From DASPSR01 sp035498715 (GTDB lineage: Bacteria; Nitrospirota; UBA9217): 15,643 bases of DNA. The notes beneath the pieces were generated by a model. The model worked only from the letters and a program-made list of their open reading frames with translations, made no database searches and was not told the DNA's origin. Positions 1-11,858 of this stretch are shown here, piece after piece. A program made the translations under genes and the position numbers. The stretch lies in NCBI GenBank assembly GCA_035498715.1, contig DATJZV010000115.1, forward strand, positions 1-15,643, given 5' to 3'. Positions within the stretch are counted from its first letter, which is position 1; the number at the start of each line of letters is the position of its first letter.

Positions 1-111
1 CGCCAGCACCTTCGTGATGGCCGCCGTCAACGTCGTCTTGCCGTGGTCCACATGGCCAATGGTGCCCACGTTCACATGAGGTTTCGTCCTCTCAAATTTC
101 GCCTTTGCCAT
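1..111 (-). CDS. tuf: Elongation factor Tu, N-terminal fragment (cut by window edge)
   Basis: EF-Tu is the GTPase that delivers aminoacyl-tRNA to the ribosomal A site. Only the first 37 residues lie in the window; the gene runs off the left edge in an open frame. The fragment has the standard EF-Tu start (MAKAKFERTKPHVNVGTIGH) and the complete G1/P-loop GHVDHGKT at residues 19-26, where the Lys-Thr pair binds GTP phosphates and Mg2+. The ATG start is preceded by AGGAGG at 125-120 with 8 nt spacing. It lies 53 nt downstream of fusA, the usual str-operon position. It is one of two tuf copies: the end of another lies at 15503-15643. The two fragments cover opposite ends of the protein, so they cannot be compared here. 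Confidence 0.97.
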   Translation of the reverse strand, partial: MAKAKFERTKPHVNVGTIGHVDHGKTTLTAAITKVLA

Positions 112-136
112 GCTGTCCGCCTCCTGTCGGGAAGTG

Positions 137-160
137 AAAAAACCAATTCAGTAGTGAACT
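137..160 (-). terminator. Weak hairpin plus U6 between fusA and tuf (possible partial terminator)
   Basis: On the minus strand, AGTTCA and TGAATT can form a 6-bp stem (one G-U pair) with loop CTAC, followed by GG and six T. The stem is short and A/U-rich, so strong termination is unlikely. It could lower or process transcript between fusA and tuf. This is inference from sequence only. Confidence 0.25.
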
Positions 161-164
161 ATGA

Positions 165-2261
165 CTACTTTGCCTTAACCGTCTCGCCTTTTACCTTGGC
201 GATGATCTGCTCCGAAATGTTCTTGGGGACTTCTTCATAGTGCGCGAATTGCATAGTGTACGTCGCCCGGCCCTGGGTCTTGGACCTGATATCCGTTGCG
301 TAACCGAACATTTCCGAGAGAGGAACCTGCGCTGTTATGACCCTTCCGGCCCCCCTCATGTTCATGCCCTGCACCCGGCCGCGGCGAGAATTCAAGTCGC
401 CGATGATATCGCCCATGTACTCCTCGGCACAGACAACCTCAACTGCCATGATCGGCTCGAGCAAAGTCGGCGAAGCCTTGTTAGCTCCTTCTTTAAAACC
501 CATGGAGCCGGCTATTTTAAATGCCATTTCCGATGAATCCACGTCATGATAGGACCCGTCGATAAGTGTGACCTTGATATCAACCATCGGATACCCGGCG
601 AGCACTCCATTCTCCATGGCCTCTACGATGCCCTTCTCTATCGGCGCAACGTACTCCTTGGGAACCGCGCCTCCGACTACCTTATTGATAAACTCAAAAC
701 CTTTTCCCGGTTCCTGAGGCTCAAGCTCGAGGACCGCGTGACCATACTGGCCGCGGCCGCCGGTCTGGCGTATATACTTGCCCTCTGCCGTGACCTTCTT
801 TCGGATCGTTTCGCGATACGCGACTTGCGGCTTTCCGACGTTCGCATCAACCTTGAACTCGCGCAAAAGGCGGTCAACGATGATTTCCAGATGAAGCTCT
901 CCCATGCCGGAGATAATGACCTGCCCCGTCTCCTGATCCGTAAAAACACGGAATGACGGGTCTTCCTGCATGAGTTTCTGGAGCGAGAAACCTAGCTTTT
1001 CCTGGTCTGCCTTGGTCTTGGGCTCGATGGCCACGGAGATCACCGGCTCCGGGAAGGTCATGGCTTCCAGGATGACGGGTTTGTTCTCATCACAGAGCGT
1101 ATGCCCCGTGAGTGTACTCTTGAGTCCTACGGCCGCACAGATATCGCCGGCATATATCTCCTGGATCTCTTCGCGCTTGTTCGCATGCATTTTGAGCAGC
1201 CTGCCAACGCGTTCCCTGGTACCCTTCGTAGAGTTGTACACATATGACCCGGTTTTCAGCGTCCCGGAATAAACCCGGAGGAACGTGAGTTGGCCCACGA
1301 ACGGATCGGTCATGATCTTGAATGCGATACCCGCAAAGGGCTCGCTGTCAGAAGCACTGCGCACCACTTCCTCGCCGCTCGCCGGGTGGACGCCTTTCAC
1401 AGGCGGAATGTCCAGAGGAGACGGGAGGTAGTCCACGACCGCGTCGAGCAGGAGCTGCACCCCTTTGTTTTTAAATGCCGAGCCGCATATCACGGGGAAT
1501 ATTTTCATGGCGATCGTGCCCTTGCGGATCGCGGCCATGATCTCGGTTACCGTCGGCTGCTCTCCGTTCAGGAACTTTTCCATGATTACGTCGTCGACGT
1601 CTGCGAGCTTCTCGATCATCTTCTCGCGGTACTCTTTTGCCTGGGGTAAGAGATCCGCAGAGATTTCTTCCACTGCGAATTTTGCGCCAAGGGTCTCGTC
1701 GTCGAACAGGACAGACTTCATCTTGACCAGGTCAACGCAGCCGCGAAACTTGTCCTCTGCGCCGACCGGGATCTGAATAGGCACGGGGTTGGCTCCGAGC
1801 CGGTCGATCATCGACTGGACGCTCATGTAGAAGTCTGCGCCGATGCGGTCCATCTTGTTCATGAAAGCAAGACGGGGGACATGATATTTATCCGCTTGGC
1901 GCCACACCGTTTCTGACTGAGGCTCAACGCCGCTAACCGAGTCGAAGGCCGCTACCGCGCCGTCAAGCACGCGGAGCGAACGCTCCACCTCAATTGTAAA
2001 GTCCACATGGCCCGGCGTATCGATGATGTTGATTCGCTTGTCCCGCCAGAAACAGGTCGTCGCCGCCGAGGTGATGGTGATGCCGCGCTCCTGCTCCTGC
2101 ACCATCCAGTCCATGACAGCGGTACCGTCGTGCACTTCGCCAATCTTATAGGAAACACCGGTATAGTAAAGGATACGCTCGGTCGTGGTTGTCTTCCCGG
2201 CGTCGATGTGGGCCATGATACCGATGTTACGAGTGTTTTCGAGTGAATACTGCCTAGCCAA
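165..2261 (-). CDS. fusA: Elongation factor G, TTG start
   Basis: EF-G is the GTPase that drives translocation of tRNA and mRNA, and with RRF recycles ribosomes. The product is 698 aa, full length for the canonical family. Visible G-domain motifs are G1 AHIDAGKT (17-24), the switch region RGITI (59-63), G3 DTPGH (81-85) and G4 NKMD (135-138). Domain IV carries DGSYHDVDSSEMAFK, the tip that enters the decoding centre. The initiation codon at 2261-2259 is TTG. It is supported because the family start (MARQYSLE..TRNIGIMAHIDAGKT) lines up with it exactly, GGAGG lies 5 nt upstream (2271-2267), and the only nearby upstream ATG (2281-2279) is out of frame. It follows rpsG by 27 nt, so the two are very likely cotranscribed. 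Confidence 0.98.
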   Translation of the reverse strand: MARQYSLENTRNIGIMAHIDAGKTTTTERILYYTGVSYKIGEVHDGTAVMDWMVQEQERGITITSAATTCFWRDKRINIIDTPGHVDFTIEVERSLRVLDGAVAAFDSVSGVEPQSETVWRQADKYHVPRLAFMNKMDRIGADFYMSVQSMIDRLGANPVPIQIPVGAEDKFRGCVDLVKMKSVLFDDETLGAKFAVEEISADLLPQAKEYREKMIEKLADVDDVIMEKFLNGEQPTVTEIMAAIRKGTIAMKIFPVICGSAFKNKGVQLLLDAVVDYLPSPLDIPPVKGVHPASGEEVVRSASDSEPFAGIAFKIMTDPFVGQLTFLRVYSGTLKTGSYVYNSTKGTRERVGRLLKMHANKREEIQEIYAGDICAAVGLKSTLTGHTLCDENKPVILEAMTFPEPVISVAIEPKTKADQEKLGFSLQKLMQEDPSFRVFTDQETGQVIISGMGELHLEIIVDRLLREFKVDANVGKPQVAYRETIRKKVTAEGKYIRQTGGRGQYGHAVLELEPQEPGKGFEFINKVVGGAVPKEYVAPIEKGIVEAMENGVLAGYPMVDIKVTLIDGSYHDVDSSEMAFKIAGSMGFKEGANKASPTLLEPIMAVEVVCAEEYMGDIIGDLNSRRGRVQGMNMRGAGRVITAQVPLSEMFGYATDIRSKTQGRATYTMQFAHYEEVPKNISEQIIAKVKGETVKAK

Positions 2262-2288
2262 TACTACCTCCGCTCCCGCATAAACACC

Positions 2289-2759
2289 TTACCAACGATA
2301 GTGGGCGAAGGCTTTATTGGCCTCTGCCATACGGTGTACGTCTTCTCTTTTCTTTACTGCAGCGCCGGTATTGTTCGATGCGTCAAGTATCTCCCCGGCG
2401 AGCTTTTCAACCATGGATTTCTCCGAACGCTGCGATGCATAAAGCCTGAGCCAGCGATACGCGAGTGACAGTCTCCTGGGCTGCTTGACCTCTATAGGAA
2501 CCTGATATGATGCGCCGCCCACACGACGGGACTTCACCTCGAGGGTAGGCTTCACATTCTCCACGGCCTTCTTGAATATGGCAATGGGATCGCCTTTCGT
2601 CTTCTCCTGAATGCGATCCAGCGCCTTGTAGCAGATGGCCTCTGCCGTGCTCTTCTTGCCTTTGCGCATCAGTACGTTCACGAACTTCGCGAGCATCTTG
2701 CTGTTATATTTTGGATCGGGTAATGCTTCTCTTTTTACTACAACGCTTTTTCTCGGCAT
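2289..2759 (-). CDS. rpsG: 30S ribosomal protein S7
   Basis: S7 is the primary assembly protein of the 30S head. It binds the 3' major domain of 16S rRNA and contacts mRNA and tRNA at the E site. The 156-aa product matches the common bacterial length and has the typical start MPRKSVVVKRE and the conserved stretch SRRVGGASYQVPIEV, with the C-terminal FAHYRW ending. The ATG start is followed by the expected second-residue Pro. The Shine-Dalgarno is modest: AGGA at 2777-2774, about 14 nt before the ATG, longer than usual. It lies between rpsL and fusA in the standard str order. In E. coli S7 represses its own operon by binding the rpsL-rpsG spacer, and the spacer here is of similar size and structured. 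Confidence 0.98.
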   Translation of the reverse strand: MPRKSVVVKREALPDPKYNSKMLAKFVNVLMRKGKKSTAEAICYKALDRIQEKTKGDPIAIFKKAVENVKPTLEVKSRRVGGASYQVPIEVKQPRRLSLAYRWLRLYASQRSEKSMVEKLAGEILDASNNTGAAVKKREDVHRMAEANKAFAHYRW

Positions 2760-2792
2760 AATGTTTTTTGATTTCCTGCTATTGCTGGCAAT

Positions 2793-2831
2793 TTAATTTT
2801 TGGAATTAACTATTGCGGATTGCATTCCGCA
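2793..2831 (-). promoter_or_regulatory. Structured rpsL-rpsG spacer, candidate S7 translational operator
   Basis: The 93-nt gap between rpsL and rpsG contains two simple hairpins. In transcript order, TGCGGA-ATGCAA-TCCGCA (2831-2814, 6-bp stem) is followed by TTAATT-CCAAA-AATTAA (2809-2793, 6-bp stem). The rpsG Shine-Dalgarno lies shortly downstream. In E. coli the corresponding spacer of about 96 nt is the S7 binding site for feedback repression. Position and size agree, but I have not aligned the structures, so the role is inference. Confidence 0.4.
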
Positions 2832-2852
2832 CCCGGATTCCTCACGATCAAA

Positions 2853-3224
2853 CTACTTCGGTCTTTTCGCCCCATACTTGGAGCGACCCTGCTTGCGATT
2901 TGCGACACCAACTGTATCCAGCGTGCCCCTGACAATGTGGTAGCGTACGCCTGGCAGATCCTTCACTCTCCCACCTCGGATGAGAACAATAGAGTGTTCC
3001 TGGAGATTATGTCCCACTCCTGGTATGTAAGTGGTCACCTCCATCCCATTTGTGAGTCTAACCCTGGCAACCTTCCGGAGAGCGGAATTAGGCTTCTTCG
3101 GCGTGGTGGTGTACACCCTGATGCAGACACCCCTCTTCTGCGGGCAGCTTTTGAGCGCGGGGCTCTTGGTCTTGCTCGCAGCCAGCGACCGGCCTTTTCT
3201 TACAAGTTGACTAATTGTCGGCAC
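2853..3224 (-). CDS. rpsL: 30S ribosomal protein S12, GTG start
   Basis: S12 lies at the decoding centre and tunes translational accuracy. The 123-aa product matches the family throughout (start MPTISQLVRKGR, end SKYGAKRPK). The streptomycin-relevant lysines are wild type: TTPKKPNS with K43 and VKDLPG with K88. D89, the residue methylthiolated by RimO in many bacteria, is present. The start codon at 3224-3222 is GTG: GGAG lies 8 nt upstream (3236-3233), and the upstream ATG at 3246-3244 is out of frame. Cys27 and Cys34 lie in the N-terminal arm. It is the first gene of the str operon, about 57 nt downstream of the predicted transcription start of a perfect sigma70 promoter. Confidence 0.98.
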   Translation of the reverse strand: MPTISQLVRKGRSLAASKTKSPALKSCPQKRGVCIRVYTTTPKKPNSALRKVARVRLTNGMEVTTYIPGVGHNLQEHSIVLIRGGRVKDLPGVRYHIVRGTLDTVGVANRKQGRSKYGAKRPK

Positions 3225-3287
3225 GTGAATTACTCCTTAAAAACATGTACATAGCAATTTGGATAAACGTTGAGTCAAAACCCGATG

Positions 3288-3326
3288 ATTATATCGGTAC
3301 AACCCCGTATTGTCAAGTTTTTTTTT
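3288..3326 (-). promoter_or_regulatory. Perfect-consensus sigma70 promoter with A-tract (str operon)
   Basis: The minus strand reads TTGACA (3316-3311), a 17-nt spacer (3310-3294), then TATAAT (3293-3288): all 12 consensus bases at optimal spacing. Immediately upstream of the -35 box is a run of nine A (3326-3318), followed further upstream by more A-rich sequence, which fits an UP element for the RNA polymerase alpha C-terminal domain. Transcription should start near 3282-3280, giving a leader of about 57 nt before the rpsL GTG. It lies in the 230-nt rpoC-rpsL gap, so it can drive rpsL-rpsG-fusA-tuf independently of rpoBC. The box match is seen directly; promoter strength is inferred. Confidence 0.9.
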
Positions 3327-3454
3327 AGCGTTACAAAAAGTTTCTTTTCTTTTAGTTACGCCAGCCCTTCGGAAAGTACAATACTCCGTGTCATTAACAA
3401 TCCTTTTTCCCCTAAAACCAAATCCGCTGACGTTGCCAGATTGATTGCGAACGA

Positions 3455-6400
3455 TTACGATGAGGCGGTCTCCTCCTCTTCCACTTCAACATAGGTATTC
3501 CGGTATTCGGTCATGCCGGTTCCGGCAGGGATCAGCCTCCCCATGATCACATTCTCTTTCAATCCCACAAGATCATCCACTGCACCGGTGATCGCGGCTT
3601 CCGTAAGCACACGCGTGGTTTCCTGGAACGACGCTGCTGATATGAAGCTGTCCGTGGTGAGCGAAGCTTTGGTGATGCCGAGGAGGATGGGCCGCGCTGT
3701 AGCTGGCCGTCCGCCCTTGGCGATCGCGGCCTCGTTCTCCTTCCCAAAAGCGAACCGGTCTACCTGCTCGCCGATCAAGAACGACGTATCGCCTGCATCC
3801 TCGATCCGAACTTTGCGGAGCATCTGCCGGACGATGACCTCGATGTGCTTGTCGTTAATGCTCACGCCCTGCAGGCGGTATACCTGCTGTACCTCGTCCA
3901 CAAGGTACTTCTGGAGCTCCTTTGGACCGAGCACGTTCAGGATGTCGTGGGGATCGACCGGGCCGTCCATGAGCGGTTCGCCGGCGGTCACCCAGTCACC
4001 TTCATGCACGTTCACATGCTTGCCCTTGGGAATGAGGTATTCCTTCTCGTTCCCCATCCCGTCCTTGACGAGGATGCGGCGCATGCCTTTCACGAACCCG
4101 CCGAATTCAACGGTCCCGTCGATCTCGCTGATGATCGCCTGTTCTTTGGGTTTTCGCGCCTCGAAGAGCTCGGCCACCCTCGGGAGACCTCCCGTGATAT
4201 CCTTGGTCTTCGTGGTCTCACGCGGGATCTTGACCAGGATGTCTCCGGGGAAAATCTCGTCTCCCTTATCAACGAGGATATGGGCTCCCGCAGGCAGGAG
4301 GTATCGCGCAACGACATTCGAGCCCGGCAACCTGGCGGTCTTGCCGTGCTGATCCTTGATCGAGATCCTTGGCCGCAGGTTCTGGTTCGGGTAATCGATG
4401 ATCACCTTACGCGATAGGCCGGTTACTTCATCCACCTCCTCGCGCATGGTGACGCCTTCGATGATATCGCCGAAGGCGATCTTCCCGCCGATCTCGGTGA
4501 GGATGGGCAAGGAATAGGGATCCCATTCCACGAGTTTCTGGCCCACATCCACTTTCTGGCCATCCTGCACCTTGAGCCTTGCGCCGTAGATGATGGCGTA
4601 CTTCTCTTTTTCACGCCCTGTGTCATCATAAATAGCGATGCTGCCGCTACGGGACATCGCGACGTAATCCCCTTCCTTGTTCTTCACCGTGTTCAGGTTT
4701 AGGTATTTCATGGTACCTGCGTTCTTGGCCCCAAGCACTGTCTGTTCGACCACCTTGCTTGCTGTACCGCCGATATGGAAGGTCCTCATTGTCAGCTGGG
4801 TGCCCGGCTCGCCGATGGACTGTGCAGCAATGATGCCGATGGCTTCACCGATGTCCACGAGCTTTCCGCGGCCGAGATCCCTGCCGTAGCACATCTTGCA
4901 TACGCCGCGCATGGACTGGCATGTAAGCACCGAACGGATCTTGATCCGATCAATGCCGGCTTCCTCAATCCTCTTGACGAGGTCTTCATTGATCTCACGG
5001 CGGGTCCCGATGATCACTTCTTTGGTTATCGGATCTTTGATATCATCTGCAGCAACGCGTCCGAGGATACGCTCTGATAACGGCTCGATGATCTCGCCGC
5101 CTTCGACGAGCGACCCGACGATGATACCGTCGGTCGTTCCGCAGTCATCCTGGGTGATGATCACATCCTGAGAAACGTCCACGAGCCTCCGCGTGAGGTA
5201 CCCCGAATTGGCAGTTTTAAGCGCCGTGTCCGCGAGGCCCTTGCGCGCACCGTGCGTCGAGATGAAGTACTGGAGCACCGTGAGCCCCTCTCGGAAGTTC
5301 GCTGTGATCGGGGTCTCGATGATCTCGCCTGACGGCTTGGCCATGAGCCCGCGCATGCCGGCGAGCTGCCGGATCTGCTGCGTGCTGCCGCGCGCGCCGG
5401 AATCTGCCATCATGAAGATATTGTTGAACGACCTCGCCTCCTGGACTTCCGACTTCTTCCCGCCCCGGAGTTCGATCTCTTCCATGCCGAGTTCCGACAT
5501 CATCTCGTCCGCGATCTTCTCGGTCACATTTGCCCAGATGTCAATTTCCTTGTTGTAGCGCTCGCCGTTCGTAATCAGACCTTCGGTGTACTGATGGTGG
5601 ATCTCCATCACCTCTTTCTGCGCTTGGTCGATAAACTTCTGCTTCTTGCTCGGGATATGCATGTCCGAGATGCAGATGGAGATGCCGGCACGCATGGCGA
5701 ACTTGAACCCGATCTCCTTGAGGTCATCGATCAGGATCACCGTGCGCCTTAAGCCCAGCCTCCGGTAACATTCATCAAGGAGTTTTGCAAGCTCTTTCTT
5801 GTTCATTTCCTTGTTTACTGAAGAGAAGGAAATTCCTTCCGGAAGGACCTCACTGAACAACACTCGCCCGACAGTGGTCTCTTCGATCTTGCCGTTTATG
5901 CGGACTCTGGCGCGCGCATGGATATCCGCCATGCCTTGGTCATAGGCGATGCGCACTTCATCCCTTCCGGAGAACACCTTGCCCTCTCCGAGGACGCCGG
6001 AACGTGCTTTCGTAAGATAGTAGCACCCAAGCACGATATCCTGCGACGGAACCGTGATCGGCCTCCCGTTTGCTGGCGAGAGGACATTATTGATCGAGAG
6101 CATAAGCACTCTCGCCTCGAGCTGCGCTTCGACAGAGAGAGGAATGTGCACTGCCATCTGGTCTCCGTCGAAATCGGCGTTGAAGGCAGCGCAGACGAGC
6201 GGATGCAGGCGTATCGCCTTGCCTTCTACAAGCACGGGATCGAAGGCCTGAATGCCGAGCCGGTGAAGCGTGGGGGCGCGGTTCAGAAGCACCGGATGTT
6301 CCTGAATCACCTCTTCGAGCACGTCCCACACTTCGGGACGCTCGCGTTCGATCATCTTCTTCGCACTCTTTATCGTCGTAGCGTAGCCCTTTTCCTCGAG

Positions 6401-7585
6401 CTTGTTGAAAATGAACGGCTTGAACAGTTCAAGGGCCATTTTCTTCGGCAGACCGCACTGGTGGAGTTTCAGGTCCGGACCCACCACGATCACTGAACGG
6501 CCCGAGTAATCCACACGTTTTCCGAGCAGGTTCTGGCGGAAGCGTCCCTGCTTTCCCTTGAGCATGTCGGAAAGGGATTTGAGCGGCCGCTTGTTCGGGC
6601 CGCGTAGCACCCGGCCGCGGCGGCCATTATCGAAGAGTGCATCCACCGCTTCCTGCAGCATCCTCTTCTCGTTTCGGATGATGACCGACGGGGCTTTGAG
6701 CTCCTCGAGCCGGCGCAGACGGTTGTTCCTGTTGATCACCCTCCGATAGAGGTCGTTCAGATCGGATGTCGCAAACCTTCCTCCTTCAAGCGGTACGAGC
6801 GGCCGCAGTTCCGGCGGTATCACGGGGATCACATCCAGGATCATCCACTCGGGCTTATTGCCGGATTTGCGGAATGACTCGATCACCTTGAGCCGCTTCG
6901 TGAGCTTCTTTTTCGTGGCCATGGAAGTGGCAGTTTCAATCTTCTTGCGGATCTCTTCGGACTCCGCTTCCAGATCGATGGCATTGAGCATTTCCCTGAT
7001 CGACTCGGCGCCCATGCCCGCTTTAAAGGCGCTGGAGCCGTACTCCAACAGTGCCTTGCGGAATTTTTCTTCAGTCAGCAGTTCCTTCTGTTTTAGCGGC
7101 GTATCGCCGGGGTCCGTCACCACATAATTTTCGAAATAGAGAACCTTTTCGAGTTGCCGGAGCGTCATATCGAGGAGCGTGCCGATGCGGCTCGGCAACC
7201 CCTTGAGAAACCAGATGTGTGCAACGGGAGAAGAAAGCTCGATGTGCCCCATGCGCTCCCGCCGCACCTTGGACTGGATCACCTCGACGCCGCATTTATC
7301 ACACACAATGCCGCGATGCTTCATGCGTTTATACTTGCCGCAGAGGCACTCCCAGTCTTTTATCGGACCGAATATTTTTGCGCAGAAAAGACCGTCCCGT
7401 TCCGGCTTGAACGAACGGTAGTTGATGGTCTCGGGCTTCTTTACTTCGCCGTAGGACCACTCTTTGATTCGTTCAGGAGAGGCAATCTTTATCCGCATCG
7501 CGTCAAAACTGATATCTTTCGGCTTATCAAAGAGGCTCATGACATCCGTTCTGGCCTTGTTCTCTGTCATCCGTTTTTCTTCCAC
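3455..7585 (-). CDS. rpoC: DNA-directed RNA polymerase subunit beta prime, GTG start
   Basis: Beta prime forms half of the RNA polymerase cleft and supplies the catalytic aspartates. The 1376-aa product has the N-terminal zinc ribbon (C80, C82, C95, C98), the active-site loop NADFDGDQM with Mg2+-binding D471, D473 and D475, the second zinc site (C815, C889, C896, C899), a bridge-helix region around 775-800 and the trigger-loop segment EPGTQLTMRTFHIGG (926-940, H937). The long region after the trigger-loop start is consistent with the SI3-type insertion of Proteobacteria and relatives. I chose the GTG at 7585-7583 because GGAGG lies 6 nt upstream (7596-7592); the in-frame ATGs at codons 6 and 16 lack a comparable site. 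It follows rpoB by 86 nt. Confidence 0.97.
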   Translation of the reverse strand: MEEKRMTENKARTDVMSLFDKPKDISFDAMRIKIASPERIKEWSYGEVKKPETINYRSFKPERDGLFCAKIFGPIKDWECLCGKYKRMKHRGIVCDKCGVEVIQSKVRRERMGHIELSSPVAHIWFLKGLPSRIGTLLDMTLRQLEKVLYFENYVVTDPGDTPLKQKELLTEEKFRKALLEYGSSAFKAGMGAESIREMLNAIDLEAESEEIRKKIETATSMATKKKLTKRLKVIESFRKSGNKPEWMILDVIPVIPPELRPLVPLEGGRFATSDLNDLYRRVINRNNRLRRLEELKAPSVIIRNEKRMLQEAVDALFDNGRRGRVLRGPNKRPLKSLSDMLKGKQGRFRQNLLGKRVDYSGRSVIVVGPDLKLHQCGLPKKMALELFKPFIFNKLEEKGYATTIKSAKKMIERERPEVWDVLEEVIQEHPVLLNRAPTLHRLGIQAFDPVLVEGKAIRLHPLVCAAFNADFDGDQMAVHIPLSVEAQLEARVLMLSINNVLSPANGRPITVPSQDIVLGCYYLTKARSGVLGEGKVFSGRDEVRIAYDQGMADIHARARVRINGKIEETTVGRVLFSEVLPEGISFSSVNKEMNKKELAKLLDECYRRLGLRRTVILIDDLKEIGFKFAMRAGISICISDMHIPSKKQKFIDQAQKEVMEIHHQYTEGLITNGERYNKEIDIWANVTEKIADEMMSELGMEEIELRGGKKSEVQEARSFNNIFMMADSGARGSTQQIRQLAGMRGLMAKPSGEIIETPITANFREGLTVLQYFISTHGARKGLADTALKTANSGYLTRRLVDVSQDVIITQDDCGTTDGIIVGSLVEGGEIIEPLSERILGRVAADDIKDPITKEVIIGTRREINEDLVKRIEEAGIDRIKIRSVLTCQSMRGVCKMCYGRDLGRGKLVDIGEAIGIIAAQSIGEPGTQLTMRTFHIGGTASKVVEQTVLGAKNAGTMKYLNLNTVKNKEGDYVAMSRSGSIAIYDDTGREKEKYAIIYGARLKVQDGQKVDVGQKLVEWDPYSLPILTEIGGKIAFGDIIEGVTMREEVDEVTGLSRKVIIDYPNQNLRPRISIKDQHGKTARLPGSNVVARYLLPAGAHILVDKGDEIFPGDILVKIPRETTKTKDITGGLPRVAELFEARKPKEQAIISEIDGTVEFGGFVKGMRRILVKDGMGNEKEYLIPKGKHVNVHEGDWVTAGEPLMDGPVDPHDILNVLGPKELQKYLVDEVQQVYRLQGVSINDKHIEVIVRQMLRKVRIEDAGDTSFLIGEQVDRFAFGKENEAAIAKGGRPATARPILLGITKASLTTDSFISAASFQETTRVLTEAAITGAVDDLVGLKENVIMGRLIPAGTGMTEYRNTYVEVEEEETASS

Positions 7586-7602
7586 AGCAAACCTCCATAG
7601 GA

Positions 7603-7617
7603 GAGGGCAGCGCCCTC
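7603..7617 (-). other. Short GC-rich hairpin just upstream of the rpoC ribosome binding site
   Basis: In the rpoB-rpoC gap, GAGGGC-GCT-GCCCTC forms a perfect 6-bp stem with a 3-nt loop, ending 6 nt before the rpoC Shine-Dalgarno. No U-tract follows, so it is not a terminator. It may stabilise or insulate the rpoC initiation region or mark a processing site. Function is unknown. Confidence 0.4.
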
Positions 7618-7671
7618 ATGACCCTGATCAATAATCACCAATTGTACATACACCCGAGAGAAGCAGACATG

Positions 7672-11670
<3,999 letters not shown>

Positions 11671-11787
11671 TTTTGCACCCCTCTAAAAATAACCTGCTTC
11701 GTATGGCTACCTTGGTACTAAAATACGTCATGATGACATGAAAAATGTGCGATTTCTCTGATTTCTGCATGCACTATCCATAAACGC

Positions 11788-11833
11788 AAAAAGTCCTCTG
11801 CCCTCCGGACCCGTAGCCGGAGGGCAAGGACTT
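11788..11833 (-). terminator. rplL-rpoB attenuator-like hairpin with U-tract
   Basis: On the minus strand AAGTCCT/AGGACTT (7 bp) and TGCCCTCCGG/CCGGAGGGCA (10 bp) stack into a 17-bp stem interrupted by one bulged G, with an 8-nt loop, and the 3' arm runs into TTTTT (plus-strand A run 11788-11792). This is the form of an intrinsic terminator. It starts 25 nt after the rplL stop and lies about 117 nt before rpoB. In E. coli a partial terminator and an RNase III site occupy this same gap and keep rpoBC below rplJL. A similar role is inferred. Readthrough must occur unless a separate rpoB promoter exists, and I found no convincing one. Confidence 0.75.
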
Positions 11834-11858
11834 GACAAATGAAGCTCGAATTGCGATC

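Noticed and set aside
3328..3361. A 13-position stem with two mismatches in the rpoC-rpsL gap, considered as the rpoC terminator
   Set aside because: On the minus strand it is followed by A, not T, and on the plus strand the T-run precedes it; it cannot be an intrinsic terminator in either direction. I found no clear rpoC terminator in the gap.
3513..4352. Plus-strand 279-codon open frame opposite the rpoC 3' part
   Set aside because: Antisense shadow of rpoC, low-complexity Ser/Arg/Pro-rich product.
7555..7570. ATG at 7570 as the rpoC start
   Set aside because: It lacks a good Shine-Dalgarno, whereas the GTG at 7585 has GGAGG 6 nt upstream.
11671..11787. A separate rpoB promoter downstream of the attenuator
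   Set aside because: I scanned the minus strand for paired -35 and -10 boxes and found only A/T-rich partial matches such as TATTTT without a good -35; not enough to call.
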